NCBI RefSeq assembly: GCF_000721495.1
Contig: NZ_JOHY01000006.1
Span: 124,001 to 188,000, forward strand
Source of the DNA: Streptomyces sp. NRRL F-5123
GTDB lineage: Bacteria > Actinomycetota > Actinomycetes > Streptomycetales > Streptomycetaceae
Reading direction: 5' to 3'
DNA length: 64,000 bases
Shown in pieces: positions 43,488-52,900 of the stretch. The notes beneath the pieces are model-generated. The model made no database searches. It worked only from the letters and a program-made list of their open reading frames with translations, and had not been told where the DNA came from. The translations under genes were made by a program, and so were the position numbers. How positions within the stretch are numbered: the stretch's first letter is position 1; every line of letters starts with the position of its first letter.

Positions 43488-43820
43488 TCAGTCGGAGACG
43501 CTGCTCTCCGGTACGTACCGCAGGTCGTCGTATTCCGGGTGCCGGTCGAGCCATCCGGCGATGAACGGGCAGATGGCCAGGACGCGCAGCCCCTGCGCGC
43601 GGGCACCGTCCATTGCCGTGCGGGCGAGCGCTGAGCCGACCCCCCGGCCCTCGTAGGCGTCGCCGACCTCGGTGTGGATGAAGGCGATCACCTCAGGTGT
43701 GCGCATGTACGCGGCCGTGCCGGCCAGGTCGTCGCCGATCCTGGCCTCGTACCGGTCGGCCTGCGGTGAGTCGGTGACCGTGACGGGCGTCGCGCCGCCC
43801 GTTGCTGCGGATTCCGTCAC
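43488..43820 (-). CDS. Small YjdJ-type GNAT acetyltransferase
   Basis: 110 aa from GTG 43820, which overlaps the stop of the DUF2630 gene (GTGA). A minimal GNAT core: YEARIGDDLAGTAAY, IAFIHTEVGDAYEGRGVGSALAR (acetyl-CoA loop) and VLAICPFIAGWLDRHPEYDDL. Members of this short family have no established substrate. The following region to the ada-alkA start holds no gene. Confidence 0.85.
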   Translation of the reverse strand: MTESAATGGATPVTVTDSPQADRYEARIGDDLAGTAAYMRTPEVIAFIHTEVGDAYEGRGVGSALARTAMDGARAQGLRVLAICPFIAGWLDRHPEYDDLRYVPESSVSD

Positions 43821-44083
43821 GACCTGTAGCCTTCCACGGTCGAGGAGGGGCGGACCCGTGCGCCGCCGGGGTCCTCGCCGGCCTCGGACAGGGCGCGACG
43901 CTGGCGTAGCAGATCCCAGCACTGGTCGAGTTCGTGTTCCAGCGCGGTGAGTCGGTCGCGCTCGTCCGCGCCGTCGGAGTCGGATCCGGCGAGCAGTTCG
44001 CGCAGGGCCTTCTCGTCGGCCACCATCCTGCTGATCCGGCCGAGGATCGCCTGCTCCGCGCCGGCGTCGTGGGGCTCTTGCAC
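43817..44083 (-). CDS. DUF2630 family small helical protein
   Basis: 88 aa from GTG 44083 behind GGGAGGTG. Predicted all-helical: ILGRISRMVADEKALRELL and LTALEHELDQCWDLLRQRRALSE, the latter diagnostic of DUF2630. Function unknown. Coupled by a four-base overlap to the small GNAT gene, a link that may reflect a shared role. Confidence 0.85.
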   Translation of the reverse strand: MQEPHDAGAEQAILGRISRMVADEKALRELLAGSDSDGADERDRLTALEHELDQCWDLLRQRRALSEAGEDPGGARVRPSSTVEGYRS

Positions 44084-44170
44084 GGGTGACACCTCCCAAA
44101 CGGGGTCGCTGTACTCCACTCTTGCAGGTCGCCGCGCCCGGCGCTCGGGGCGGACCGGCCCCCGGCGGCG

Positions 44171-45049
44171 CTACGCGGGCCGCTCGCGCGGCGCCGCGCG
44201 GTCCCCGGTCTCCTGGTGCGGGTCGCTGCCGGCGGCGCCCGTGGCGGCCTCCTGGCGGCGCAGCCACGCCTCGATCTCGGTGCGCACCCGGCGTTCCATG
44301 GCCAGCGACATCTCGGCGTCGACGATGTCCTTGGCGAGCGGGCGCAGCCGCTGCATCGTGTCGGAGACGCGCTGGACGTGCTCGGGCGGCAGGTCGTCCA
44401 GCGGACCCAGGACGTGCGTCTTGACGACCTGGGTGAAGAGCTCGGCGATGGCGTCGACGTGGCCGCGCACCTCGCGGCCGGCGGCGAGCACCGCGGCCAG
44501 GGGGACGCCCTCGCGTACGAGCGCGGCCGACACGTCGAGCAGGCGGCGGCTGGTGTGCAAAGCGTTCTCGCCCTCGACGGCGATGTACCCGATCTCCAGT
44601 GCGGTGGTCAGGTTCTCCGGACTGACGTCGTCGCCGAAGTGGTCCGCCAGCTCCTGCGGGGTCAGGACGACCGGGGTCTCGTCCGACCAGGGCGCGGCGA
44701 GTGTCTCGTCGAGGCCGAGGAGTTCGGCGACGCCGCCCAGGGTGCGTCCCTTCTCCCACGCGGTGATCAGCTCGGCGATGCCGCCGAGGGTGTGGCCGCG
44801 TTCGAGCAGTGCGGCAATGGTGCGCAGCCGGGCGAGATGGCTCTCCGAATACCAGGCGATACGTCCGTCGCGTCGCGGCGGTGGCAGGAGCCGTCGCTCG
44901 CGGTAGAAGCGCAGGGTCCGTACCGGTATGCCGGCGGCTTCCGCCAACTCCTCCACGCGGTACTCGCGTGCGCCCGGGTGTTCGGCGGCGGCATGTGCGC
45001 CGGCAGCACCCGGGTCCGCCGTGCCTGTCTGGTCCACGCGGTCGTTCAC
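44171..45049 (-). CDS. MerR-family transcriptional regulator
   Basis: 292 aa from GTG 45049. MerR DNA-binding domain at about 30-97: YRVEELAEAAGIPVRTLRFYRERRLLPPP and LARLRTIAALLERGHTLGGI. The long C-terminal part (about 130-290) is helical with no recognisable metal-binding cysteines, so it probably senses an organic ligand. Divergent from the monooxygenase operon at 45258, its likely target. Confidence 0.88.
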   Translation of the reverse strand: MNDRVDQTGTADPGAAGAHAAAEHPGAREYRVEELAEAAGIPVRTLRFYRERRLLPPPRRDGRIAWYSESHLARLRTIAALLERGHTLGGIAELITAWEKGRTLGGVAELLGLDETLAAPWSDETPVVLTPQELADHFGDDVSPENLTTALEIGYIAVEGENALHTSRRLLDVSAALVREGVPLAAVLAAGREVRGHVDAIAELFTQVVKTHVLGPLDDLPPEHVQRVSDTMQRLRPLAKDIVDAEMSLAMERRVRTEIEAWLRRQEAATGAAGSDPHQETGDRAAPRERPA

Positions 45050-45257
45050 CCGGCCAGCCTATGTGCTGGGTAAGGGGCTTCGTCCCGGATGCGGCGGTCC
45101 TTACCGCGAGTCTGCGGAAGAGTTTTCGGTCCGCCCCCTACCGGAGGTAACACCTGTGTTCTACAGTCCTGACAATGCCAGTGATTGATGGCATGGTGTG
45201 TCGGGGCCGGTCGGAGCCCCGGGCGCGGACGAGCGGCCGGTAGGAAGGGGCGGTGCC

Positions 45258-46790
45258 ATGGACGACGACAACCGCGAGCACGTGCGGGTGGCGGTGATCG
45301 GATCCGGGTTCGGCGGGCTGGGAGCCGCTGTACGGCTGCGACGCGAGGGGATCACCGACTTCGTGATCCTGGAACGCGCCGACGCAGTCGGCGGCACGTG
45401 GCGCGACAACAGTTACCCGGGCTGCGCGTGCGACGTGCCCTCGCACCTCTACTCGTTCTCCTTCGCACCCAACCCGGACTGGCCGCGCGCCTTTTCCGGG
45501 CAGCAGCACATCAGGGACTACCTGGAGCGTGTCACCGACACCTTCGGCCTGCGGCCGCACCTGCGGTTCGGCGCGGAGGTGCAGCGGGCGCGCTGGGACG
45601 TCGCGCGGCGCCGCTGGGAGCTGACCACGGCAGCCGGCGAGCTGACGGCGGACGTCGTCGTCTCGGCGACCGGCCCGCTGTCCGACCCGAAGATCCCCGA
45701 CATCCCCGGCATCGAAGGATTCCCGGGAAGGGTCTTTCACTCGGCCCGCTGGGACCACGGCTTCGACCTCCGGGGCAAGCGCGTCGCCATGGTCGGCACG
45801 GGCGCGTCGGCGATCCAGATCGTGCCGTCCATCCAGCCGGAGGTCGGCAGGCTGACCGTCGTCCAGCGCACTCCGCCCTGGGTACTGCCACGGGTCGACC
45901 GGCCCGTCAGCGCGGCCGAACGGTGGCTGCACGGGAAGGTGCCGAGCACGGCGAAGGCGCGGCGCGGAGTCCTGTGGCTGATCAGGGAATTCCAGGTGGG
46001 GGCATTCGTCAGGCACCCGCGGTTGTTGAAGGCGGCGGAACGCATGGCCCGCGGCCATCTGCGCCGCTCCGTCAAGGACCCGGCGCTGCGCGCGCGGCTC
46101 ACCCCGGACTACACGATCGGCTGCAAGCGGATCCTGCTGTCCAACACCTATTACCCGGCACTCGCCCAGCCGAACACCGAAGTGGTGACCGCGGCTCTGA
46201 CCGAGGTGCGCGGTTCGTCCGTGGTCACCGCCGACGGGACCGAGCGCGAGGTCGACGCGATCGTCTTCGGCACCGGTTTCCACGTCACCGAGATGCCTAT
46301 AGGCGACCGCGTCGTCGGCGCCGACGGGCGCACGCTCAGTGAGCACTGGAAGGGCGGGATGGCGGCGCTGCGCGGCTGCACGGTCGACGGCTTCCCCAAC
46401 CTGCTGTTCGTCATCGGCCCCAACACCGGCCTGGGGAACAGCTCGATGATCCTGATGATCGAATCATCGCTCAACTACGTCATCGATTATCTGCGCACAC
46501 TGTCGCGTACCGGCGCCGCAGCCCTGGACGCCCGGCCCGCCGCGGTCACGGCGTGGAATGCCGAGGTGCAGCGCCGTGCCGAGCGCACGGTATGGAACAC
46601 CGGCGGCTGCAAGAGCTGGTACCTGGACGCCAACGGGCGCAACACGACGGCGTGGCCGGGGACCACGGCGGAGTTCCGGCGGGCGACCAGGCAACTCGTG
46701 CTCTCGGAATACGATCTGATCGCGCCCGTCGAGGGTGACATCTCGCCGGTGGGCGACGATCGTACGGTCGGGGCGGAGGCCGCGTCATGA
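45258..46790 (+). CDS. Flavin-containing Baeyer-Villiger monooxygenase, MymA-like
   Basis: 510 aa from ATG 45258 behind GGAAGGGG. FAD-binding VAVIGSGFGGLGAAVRLR at the N-terminus, the Baeyer-Villiger fingerprint FPGRVFHSARW (FxGxxxHxxxW) at about 155, NADPH-binding VAMVGTGASAIQIV at about 178-190 and IVFGTGFHVTEMP. It inserts oxygen next to ketones or oxidises heteroatoms. It begins a three-gene operon with a hydrolase and an SDR, the same order as the mymA operon of mycobacteria. Confidence 0.9.
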   Translation: MDDDNREHVRVAVIGSGFGGLGAAVRLRREGITDFVILERADAVGGTWRDNSYPGCACDVPSHLYSFSFAPNPDWPRAFSGQQHIRDYLERVTDTFGLRPHLRFGAEVQRARWDVARRRWELTTAAGELTADVVVSATGPLSDPKIPDIPGIEGFPGRVFHSARWDHGFDLRGKRVAMVGTGASAIQIVPSIQPEVGRLTVVQRTPPWVLPRVDRPVSAAERWLHGKVPSTAKARRGVLWLIREFQVGAFVRHPRLLKAAERMARGHLRRSVKDPALRARLTPDYTIGCKRILLSNTYYPALAQPNTEVVTAALTEVRGSSVVTADGTEREVDAIVFGTGFHVTEMPIGDRVVGADGRTLSEHWKGGMAALRGCTVDGFPNLLFVIGPNTGLGNSSMILMIESSLNYVIDYLRTLSRTGAAALDARPAAVTAWNAEVQRRAERTVWNTGGCKSWYLDANGRNTTAWPGTTAEFRRATRQLVLSEYDLIAPVEGDISPVGDDRTVGAEAAS

Positions 46791-47746
46791 CGCTCCCCTA
46801 CGAGGCGGTGGCCCCGAGGCGGGCGTTCGAGGTGGCGTCCGCGGACGGAACCCGCATCCATGTCGAGGAGTTCGGCCGCACCGACGGGGCGACCGTGGTC
46901 CTCTCGCACGGCTGGACCTGCTCGATACTCTTCTGGGCCCCGGTCGTACGGCTGCTGGCACCGGACTTCCGGGTCGTCGCCTACGACCAGCGCGGTCATG
47001 GACGCAGCGCGCCGCCGGCCACCCGCAAGGGGTACGGCACCGGCGCGCTGGCCGACGATCTGCAAGGCGTACTGGAAGCGGCCGTACCGGACGGGGAACG
47101 GGCCGTGCTCGCAGGCCACTCCATGGGCGGTATGACGATCATGGCGGCCTCCGGCCGGGAGCAGGTCACCCGGCGTACCGCGGCGGTGCTGCTGGCCAGT
47201 ACCGGCAGCGCGCGGCTGCTCGGCTCGACCGAGGTGCTGCCGCAGCGGCTGTCGGCGCGGTGGCTGCGCCGCGCCCTGCACCGCCAGCTGCTGGTCTCCC
47301 CGCTGCCGCTGGGCCCCGTCACCCCCCTGACGCGCGCAGCCTTCGCCTACGGCGTCCTGGGCGCCTCGCCGACCCGCGAGCAGGCGGTGTTCACCGCACA
47401 GATCGTGCACGCCTGCAAGCCGCGCCGGAGGGCCGCGTGGGGCCGAGTGCTCTCCGTCCTCGACCTGGACGCCGAACTCGCGGGGCTGACCGCGCCCACG
47501 GCCGTCCTGGCCGGCACGCACGACAAGCTCACGCCTCGCGTGCACGCGCGCGGCATGGCGCGGGCGCTGCCGCACTGCGTGGGGCTGACCGAACTGCCCG
47601 GTCTAGGGCACATGACGCCGATCGAGGACCCGGCCGCCGTCGCGGGGGTCATACGGTCACTGGCCGCCGACCACGCGGGGCCGTCGGTGGCCGGCGGGGC
47701 GGATTCCCGGAAGAGCGACGCTGTCGCGGAGGAGAAGAGCGCATGA
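46787..47746 (+). CDS. Alpha/beta hydrolase
   Basis: 319 aa from ATG 46787, overlapping the monooxygenase stop (ATGA). Nucleophile elbow GHSMGG, oxyanion region SHGWTCSILFW, DQRGHGRS and the late TPIEDP-preceding His (LGHMTP). It could open the ester or lactone made by the monooxygenase, the usual logic of such operons. Similar in position to lipR of the mymA operon. Confidence 0.9.
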   Translation: MTLPYEAVAPRRAFEVASADGTRIHVEEFGRTDGATVVLSHGWTCSILFWAPVVRLLAPDFRVVAYDQRGHGRSAPPATRKGYGTGALADDLQGVLEAAVPDGERAVLAGHSMGGMTIMAASGREQVTRRTAAVLLASTGSARLLGSTEVLPQRLSARWLRRALHRQLLVSPLPLGPVTPLTRAAFAYGVLGASPTREQAVFTAQIVHACKPRRRAAWGRVLSVLDLDAELAGLTAPTAVLAGTHDKLTPRVHARGMARALPHCVGLTELPGLGHMTPIEDPAAVAGVIRSLAADHAGPSVAGGADSRKSDAVAEEKSA

Positions 47747-48645
47747 GCCGACAAGGGGTGCAGGGCAAGGTGGTGGTGGTGACCGGCGCCGCCCGCGGGG
47801 TGGGCGAGCTGCTGGCGCGCAAGCTCGCGGCGCGCGGGGCCAGGCTGGCGCTCGTCGGTCTCGAGCCCGACGAACTCGAGCGGGTCGCGGCCTCGTTGGA
47901 GGGCGACGCCGAGTGCTGGACGGCGGACGTCACCGACCGGCAGACGATGGCGCGTGTCGCCGGCGAGGTGCTCGCGCGCTTCGGACGGATCGACGTCGTG
48001 GTGGCCAACGCAGGGGTGGCGACCGGGGGCCCGTTCCTCGACGCCGATCCGGACGCGTTCGACCGCGTGATCCACGTCAACCTGCTGGGCAGCATCGCCA
48101 CCGCGCGGGCTTTCCTGCCTGCGCTCGTCGCGTCCCGCGGCTACCTGCTGCAGATCGCGTCGCTCGCCGCGATGACGCCGGCGCCGATGATGGCGGCATA
48201 TTGCGCCAGCAAGTCGGGAGTGGAGGCCTTTGCCCACAGCCTGCGCGCCGAAGTCGGTCACCAGGGCGTGGCGGTGGGAGTCGGGTATCTCTCCTGGACC
48301 GACACCGACATGGTGCGCGGAGCCGACGAGGACGACGTCCTGCGGGAATTGCGGGCGCGGCTGCCGTGGCCGACGAACCGTACCTACCCGCTGGAACCGG
48401 CCGTGGAACGTATCGCCGCGGGTATCGAGCGGCGTTCGTCCCACGTCTACGCCCAGTGGTGGCTGCGCGGCATGCAGTCGGTGCGCGGGTACCTGCCGGC
48501 GTTCATCGGGGGACCGCTCGGGCGGCGGGAGATGCGGCGCGCCGCCCCTGCCCTTGCCCGCGGCGCCACCGTGCGGCGGGGTCTGGTCGGGAAGGGCGGG
48601 GCCGCGGACGAGTCGGCCCGCGCGGCCGAGCATCACGTTCCGTGA
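47743..48645 (+). CDS. Short-chain dehydrogenase/reductase
   Basis: 300 aa from ATG 47743 with GGAGGAG and an ATGA overlap. Classical SDR: VVVTGAARGVGE cofactor loop, VVANAGVA, catalytic Ser in LQIASLAAM and YCASK. The C-terminal extension beyond residue 240 contains a hydrophobic arginine-rich region, as in sadH-like members. It probably supplies the ketone substrate or processes the alcohol product of the pathway. Confidence 0.9.
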   Translation: MSRQGVQGKVVVVTGAARGVGELLARKLAARGARLALVGLEPDELERVAASLEGDAECWTADVTDRQTMARVAGEVLARFGRIDVVVANAGVATGGPFLDADPDAFDRVIHVNLLGSIATARAFLPALVASRGYLLQIASLAAMTPAPMMAAYCASKSGVEAFAHSLRAEVGHQGVAVGVGYLSWTDTDMVRGADEDDVLRELRARLPWPTNRTYPLEPAVERIAAGIERRSSHVYAQWWLRGMQSVRGYLPAFIGGPLGRREMRRAAPALARGATVRRGLVGKGGAADESARAAEHHVP

Positions 48646-48763
48646 CCGTAAAACCCCTCTGACCTGGGTCGATTGGCAGATGATCGCCCCGGGATGCGTG
48701 GCTTGTCCGCCCGTGTAAGCCTGATCGAGGCCACTTCCCCACACACTCCAGGAGGAGTTCACC

Positions 48764-48994
48764 ATGGGCGGTACGGACGACATCAGGAACAAGGCGAGCG
48801 AGTACGGCGAGAAGGCCAAGGGGGCCCGCCGCCAGGGCTCCGACCGGGCCCAGGAGGGCGCGCAGCGCGCCGGCCAGGAAGCCTCGGAGCGCACCGGTGG
48901 CCGCTTCGACGAGCAGGCCCAGCGGGGCGAGGAGCAGGCTCGCCGTCGCATGGGCCAGGACTCGAACGACGAGCCCCAGGACGACTGGAGCTGA
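48764..48994 (+). CDS. Small hydrophilic, charged stress-type protein
   Basis: 76 aa from ATG 48764 behind a perfect AGGAGG. Almost wholly Glu, Arg, Lys, Gln, Gly and Ala, with no hydrophobic core; it resembles CsbD/LEA-like or MT0933-type short proteins annotated as antitoxins in mycobacteria. No toxin partner is adjacent, and I do not support an antitoxin assignment. A strong ribosome binding site and a good terminator argue that it is a real, well expressed gene. Confidence 0.72.
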   Translation: MGGTDDIRNKASEYGEKAKGARRQGSDRAQEGAQRAGQEASERTGGRFDEQAQRGEEQARRRMGQDSNDEPQDDWS

Positions 48995-49036
48995 CGTCGC
49001 GCCGTGAGACGATCGCGCTGATGCCGTGATCCGGGG

Positions 49037-49064
49037 AAAGGGGTGTCCTGACGGGCGCCCCTTT
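49037..49064. terminator. Bidirectional terminator hairpin
   Basis: AAAGGGGTGTC pairing with GGCGCCCCTTT (two G-T pairs), followed by more T. It lies between the small protein gene and the convergent endonuclease V gene. Confidence 0.75.
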
Positions 49065-49162
49065 TTCCGTTGCCCTACCGGCCTGCCTGCCGCGTACCGC
49101 GTTGCGTTCCGCACCCGGTGGCTGCGCGATCCCGGGGAAGGGGCAGCGGGCGGGGGCGCCGG

Positions 49163-49870
49163 TCAGGCGGACGGTGCGGCGGCGCGCAGGCGTTCGCGGC
49201 TGACGCGGTCGGCCCAACGCGTCGTCTCCGGAAGGCGGAACCGCGGTGTCAGCCGCAGCGTATGAGCGCAGGCGTTGTCCAGCCCGATGCCATGGCCCAC
49301 GGAGACGAACACCGGTTTGACGCCCGGCCGGGTGCGCAGCGCGCGGCCGACCACCTCACCCTCCTCCGACGTCAACGGCGCGCCCGCACCGCGCTCGTGA
49401 CCGACCTCGCCATGGCTGAAGACGAACGGCGTCTTGGCCACGCCGAAGCAGGCCAGTCCCGTCAGCACCCCCAGATGCACCGCGAGCCCGGCACGGCGCG
49501 GATGCGCGACACCGTAGCCGTCGCACACCAGCAGCTGCGGCGTGTGCGTCAGCTTCTCCAACGCCGCCAGCACCGAGGGCAGTTCGCGGAAAGCCAGCAA
49601 TCCCGGCACGTACGGGAAGGTGACGCTTCCCTCCACCACGGCGATCTCGACCGGCTCCAGGCTCGCCGCGTCCAGCACCACGGCGGCCGCCACCAGGGCG
49701 TCGCTGTCGGTGGCATAGGACACGTCCACGCCGGCGACCAGGCGTACGTCCTCCGGCGCCGGTCCGGCGGACGCGAGATCGGCCAGGGCGCGCAGGCGCC
49801 CCTGCTCGGCGAGTGCCTCTTCCTCCGTCCGCGGCCAGGACGCGGGTCTTGCGTTGTTGTGGGTGTCCAT
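49163..49870 (-). CDS. nfi: Endonuclease V (deoxyinosine repair)
   Basis: 235 aa from ATG 49870. Endonuclease V signature: VAGVDVSYATDSDALVAAAVVLD with metal-binding Asp, ELPSVLAALEKLTHTPQLLVCDGYGVAHPRRAGLAVHLGV, and the later SVGHGIGLDNA. It cuts one base 3' of deoxyinosine in DNA. Convergent with the tricorn gene side; no clear ribosome binding site. Confidence 0.92.
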   Translation of the reverse strand: MDTHNNARPASWPRTEEEALAEQGRLRALADLASAGPAPEDVRLVAGVDVSYATDSDALVAAAVVLDAASLEPVEIAVVEGSVTFPYVPGLLAFRELPSVLAALEKLTHTPQLLVCDGYGVAHPRRAGLAVHLGVLTGLACFGVAKTPFVFSHGEVGHERGAGAPLTSEEGEVVGRALRTRPGVKPVFVSVGHGIGLDNACAHTLRLTPRFRLPETTRWADRVSRERLRAAAPSA

Positions 49871-49981
49871 GACGCCAGGCTGCCACGGTCCGGGCACGCG
49901 GCGCTCCTGACGGATGTCAGGGCGCGGCTGCGCTCGCCCGGCGCGGACTGCGCCGTGCCCGCCGCCGCGACCGCCGTACGG

Positions 49982-52900
49982 TCAGCTGCGCGGAGGCAGC
50001 GGGGGGCGGGAGCGGTCGGGGCGGTCGGAGAGGTCCGGCGGGCAGGCGGCGGGGTGCTGGGAGAGCAGGGTCAGCGCGGTGCGGACGGCGACGTCGAGCT
50101 GGCCGTGCCGCCCTTCCGCCCAGTCCAACGGGGTGCGCAGGCTCTCGATGTCGGGGGCCACCCCCTGGTTCTCGATCGACCATCCGTAGGCGTCGAACCA
50201 CGCGGCGTTCATCGGGACGGTGATGACTGTCCCGTCGCCGAGCCGGTGTCGGCCGGTCATGCCGACGACGCCGCCCCAGGTGCGCAGGCCCACGACCGGG
50301 CCGAGGCCCAGCAGTTTGAACGCGGCGGTGATCATGTCGCCGTCGGAGGACGTCGCCTCGTCCGCGACGGCGACGATCGGTCCGCGGGGGGCGTTGCCGG
50401 TGTACGAGACGGGCTGGGCGTTGCGGGTGATGTCCCAGCCCAGGACGGTGCGGGTCAGCTTCTCGATGACCAGTTCGCTGATGTTTCCGCCGGCGTTGCC
50501 GCGGACGTCGACGATCAGCGCGTCATAGGCGACTTCCTTGCGTAGGTCGCGATTGAACTGCGCCCAACCGGAGCCGCCCAGGTCGGGGATGTGCAGGTAG
50601 CCGCACCGGCCGCCGCTGAGGTGCCGTACGACCTTGCGGCGCCTTGCGACCCAGTGCTGGTAGCGCAGAGGTCGATCATCGATTAGCGGAACGATGGCGA
50701 CGCGGCGCGGCGGGCCGCCGCCGGGCGGGCGGAAGGTCAGCTCCACCGTGGTGCCGCCCGCACCGGCCAGCAGCGGGAAAGGACCCGATTGCGGGTCCAC
50801 CGGGCGGCCGTCGACGTGGGTGAGGACGGCCCCCTCGCGGATGCCGGTGCCCGCGAGCGGGGAACGTGCCTTGGAGTCCGAGGATTCGCCCGGCAGGATG
50901 CGGACGACCGTCCATGTGCCGTCCTTGTTGTGCTGGAAGTCGGCGCCGAGCAGACCGATGGGGCGCTGGTAGTGCGGCGGGCCCTCGTTGCGGCGGGCGG
51001 CGGCGACGTACGCGTGGGACGTGCCCAGCTCGCCGAGGACCTCGCGCAGGAGGTCGGCGAACTCGTCGGGCGTGGCGACGCGGTCCACCAGCGGCCGGTA
51101 CTGGTCGAGGACGGCGGGCCAGTCCACGCCGCACATGTCAGGCGCCCAGAAGTAGTCGCGGATCAGGCGGCCCGCCTCGGCGTAGGACTGCCGCCATTCC
51201 GCGCCGGGTTCGACCTCGTGCAGGATGCGGCGCATGTCGACGTAGACGGTCGTTTCGTCGTCGCCGCGCTCGTTGGCGGGCAGGACCGCCAGCTCGCCCT
51301 CGTCGTAGACGGCCAGGCGGCGGCCGTCTCCGCTGACGGCGTACCAGTCCATGTGCCGGACCAGTTCGGTCTTCTTGGACTTCCCGAGACTGTAGAACTC
51401 CAGGGTGGGGCGCGCCGACGGGTCCGTCGGGTTGACGAAGGTCTCGCCCAGGGCGCCGGAGATGGGCCAGCGCAGCCAGACCAGGCCGCCCTGCACCGGT
51501 TCGAGCGAGGAGTACTTCGAGGCCGGCACGGGGAAGGGCGTCACCCTGTCCGACAGGCCCTCGGCCTCCACGACGACGGGGCCGTCGCTGTCGCCGCCGC
51601 TCTCGCCGGGGTCAAGGCCGCCGCCGACCGGTTCGCCGTCGATGGGGAGCGCGAAGGGCGACGGTGTCGCCGAGTTGAGCGGGACGAGATACGGGCGGCA
51701 GCCGAGAGGGAACGACAGGTCGCCGGTGTGGACGTCGTACACCGGGTCGAAGCCGCGCCAGGAGAGAAACGCGAGGTAACGGCCGTCGCGGGTGAAGACC
51801 GGCTGCTCGTCCTCGAATCGGCCGTTGGTGACGTCGATGATCGTGCTGTCGGACAGTCGGGCGATCTTGACGGAACGCAGCGAGCGGCCGACACCGGGAT
51901 GCGACCAGGTCAGCCAGGCCGAGTCGGGGGAGAAGGCGAGGTCGCGCACCGGGCCGTTGGTGGAGCGGATGAGCTCGGTCACCGTTCCGGCGGGCGGCCG
52001 GGGCTCTTCGGCGACGTCGCCGATGTCGTCGTAGTCGGACGGACCCTCGCCGGCGCCGGTGGCCACCAGCAGCAGGCGGCCGTCGTGCGAGGCGACGGCG
52101 AGCGTGCCGCCGTCCGGGGCCGACACCAACTCGAGGACGCGGCCGAGGCGGCCCACGGCCATGCGAGTCGTGGCCGTGCCCGGCTCGTCCACGGGCGGCA
52201 GGGCGCCGTCGTGGCCGCCGCCGGTGGCGGGCACGAGGACGCCGTCGACGTAGGCCACCCGGGTGGAGCCCCTTCTGACCGTATGGCTATCGATTGGCGA
52301 TGTGTGGTCATCGTCTGTGGTCGTTCGATCGTCGTCTCCCGCCGTGCGCGACGGTGCGCCGGCCACCGGGACGGTGTCCGGCGCCGTGCCGACGGGTTCG
52401 GGCGCGGTGAGCGCGGCGGCCACGTCGGCTGCCGATTCGGGGCCGCGGCTGAGCGCGCGGGAGGCGCGGCCGGGGAGCGGGGCCAGCTCGATGCCGTCCT
52501 CTCCCTCGGCGTCCGTGACGTAGCCGACCAGACCGGTGTCGCCCAGCATCTCCGGCAGCCGGACGCGTGCGCCGGCGGTGTCGGCCACGGTGCGGGCAGG
52601 GCCGTCGCGGTGGGTGAGCCAGTACAGGCTGCCGCGGACGCACACCGCACTGGCGCGGCCCGGGCCGTCGACGGCAAGACCGTTGATGTTCGACGCCGCG
52701 GGCACCTGGTACGGGCGGCGGCCGCTGCGGGCGCCGCCGAGGCGGATGTCCAGGCGGCGCGGTTCGGCTCCCTCGCCGAGGTCGTCCACCAGCCACAGGG
52801 CGCCGGCGCACTGGTAGACGACGCGTTGGCCGTCGGTGGCGGCGTTGCGGGCGTAGAAGTCGGCGTGGTCGGTGTGGCGGCGCAGGCCGGTGCCGTCGGG

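Noticed and set aside
48764..48994. Toxin-antitoxin system
   Set aside because: The small protein resembles MT0933-like antitoxins only in composition, and no toxin-like gene adjoins it.
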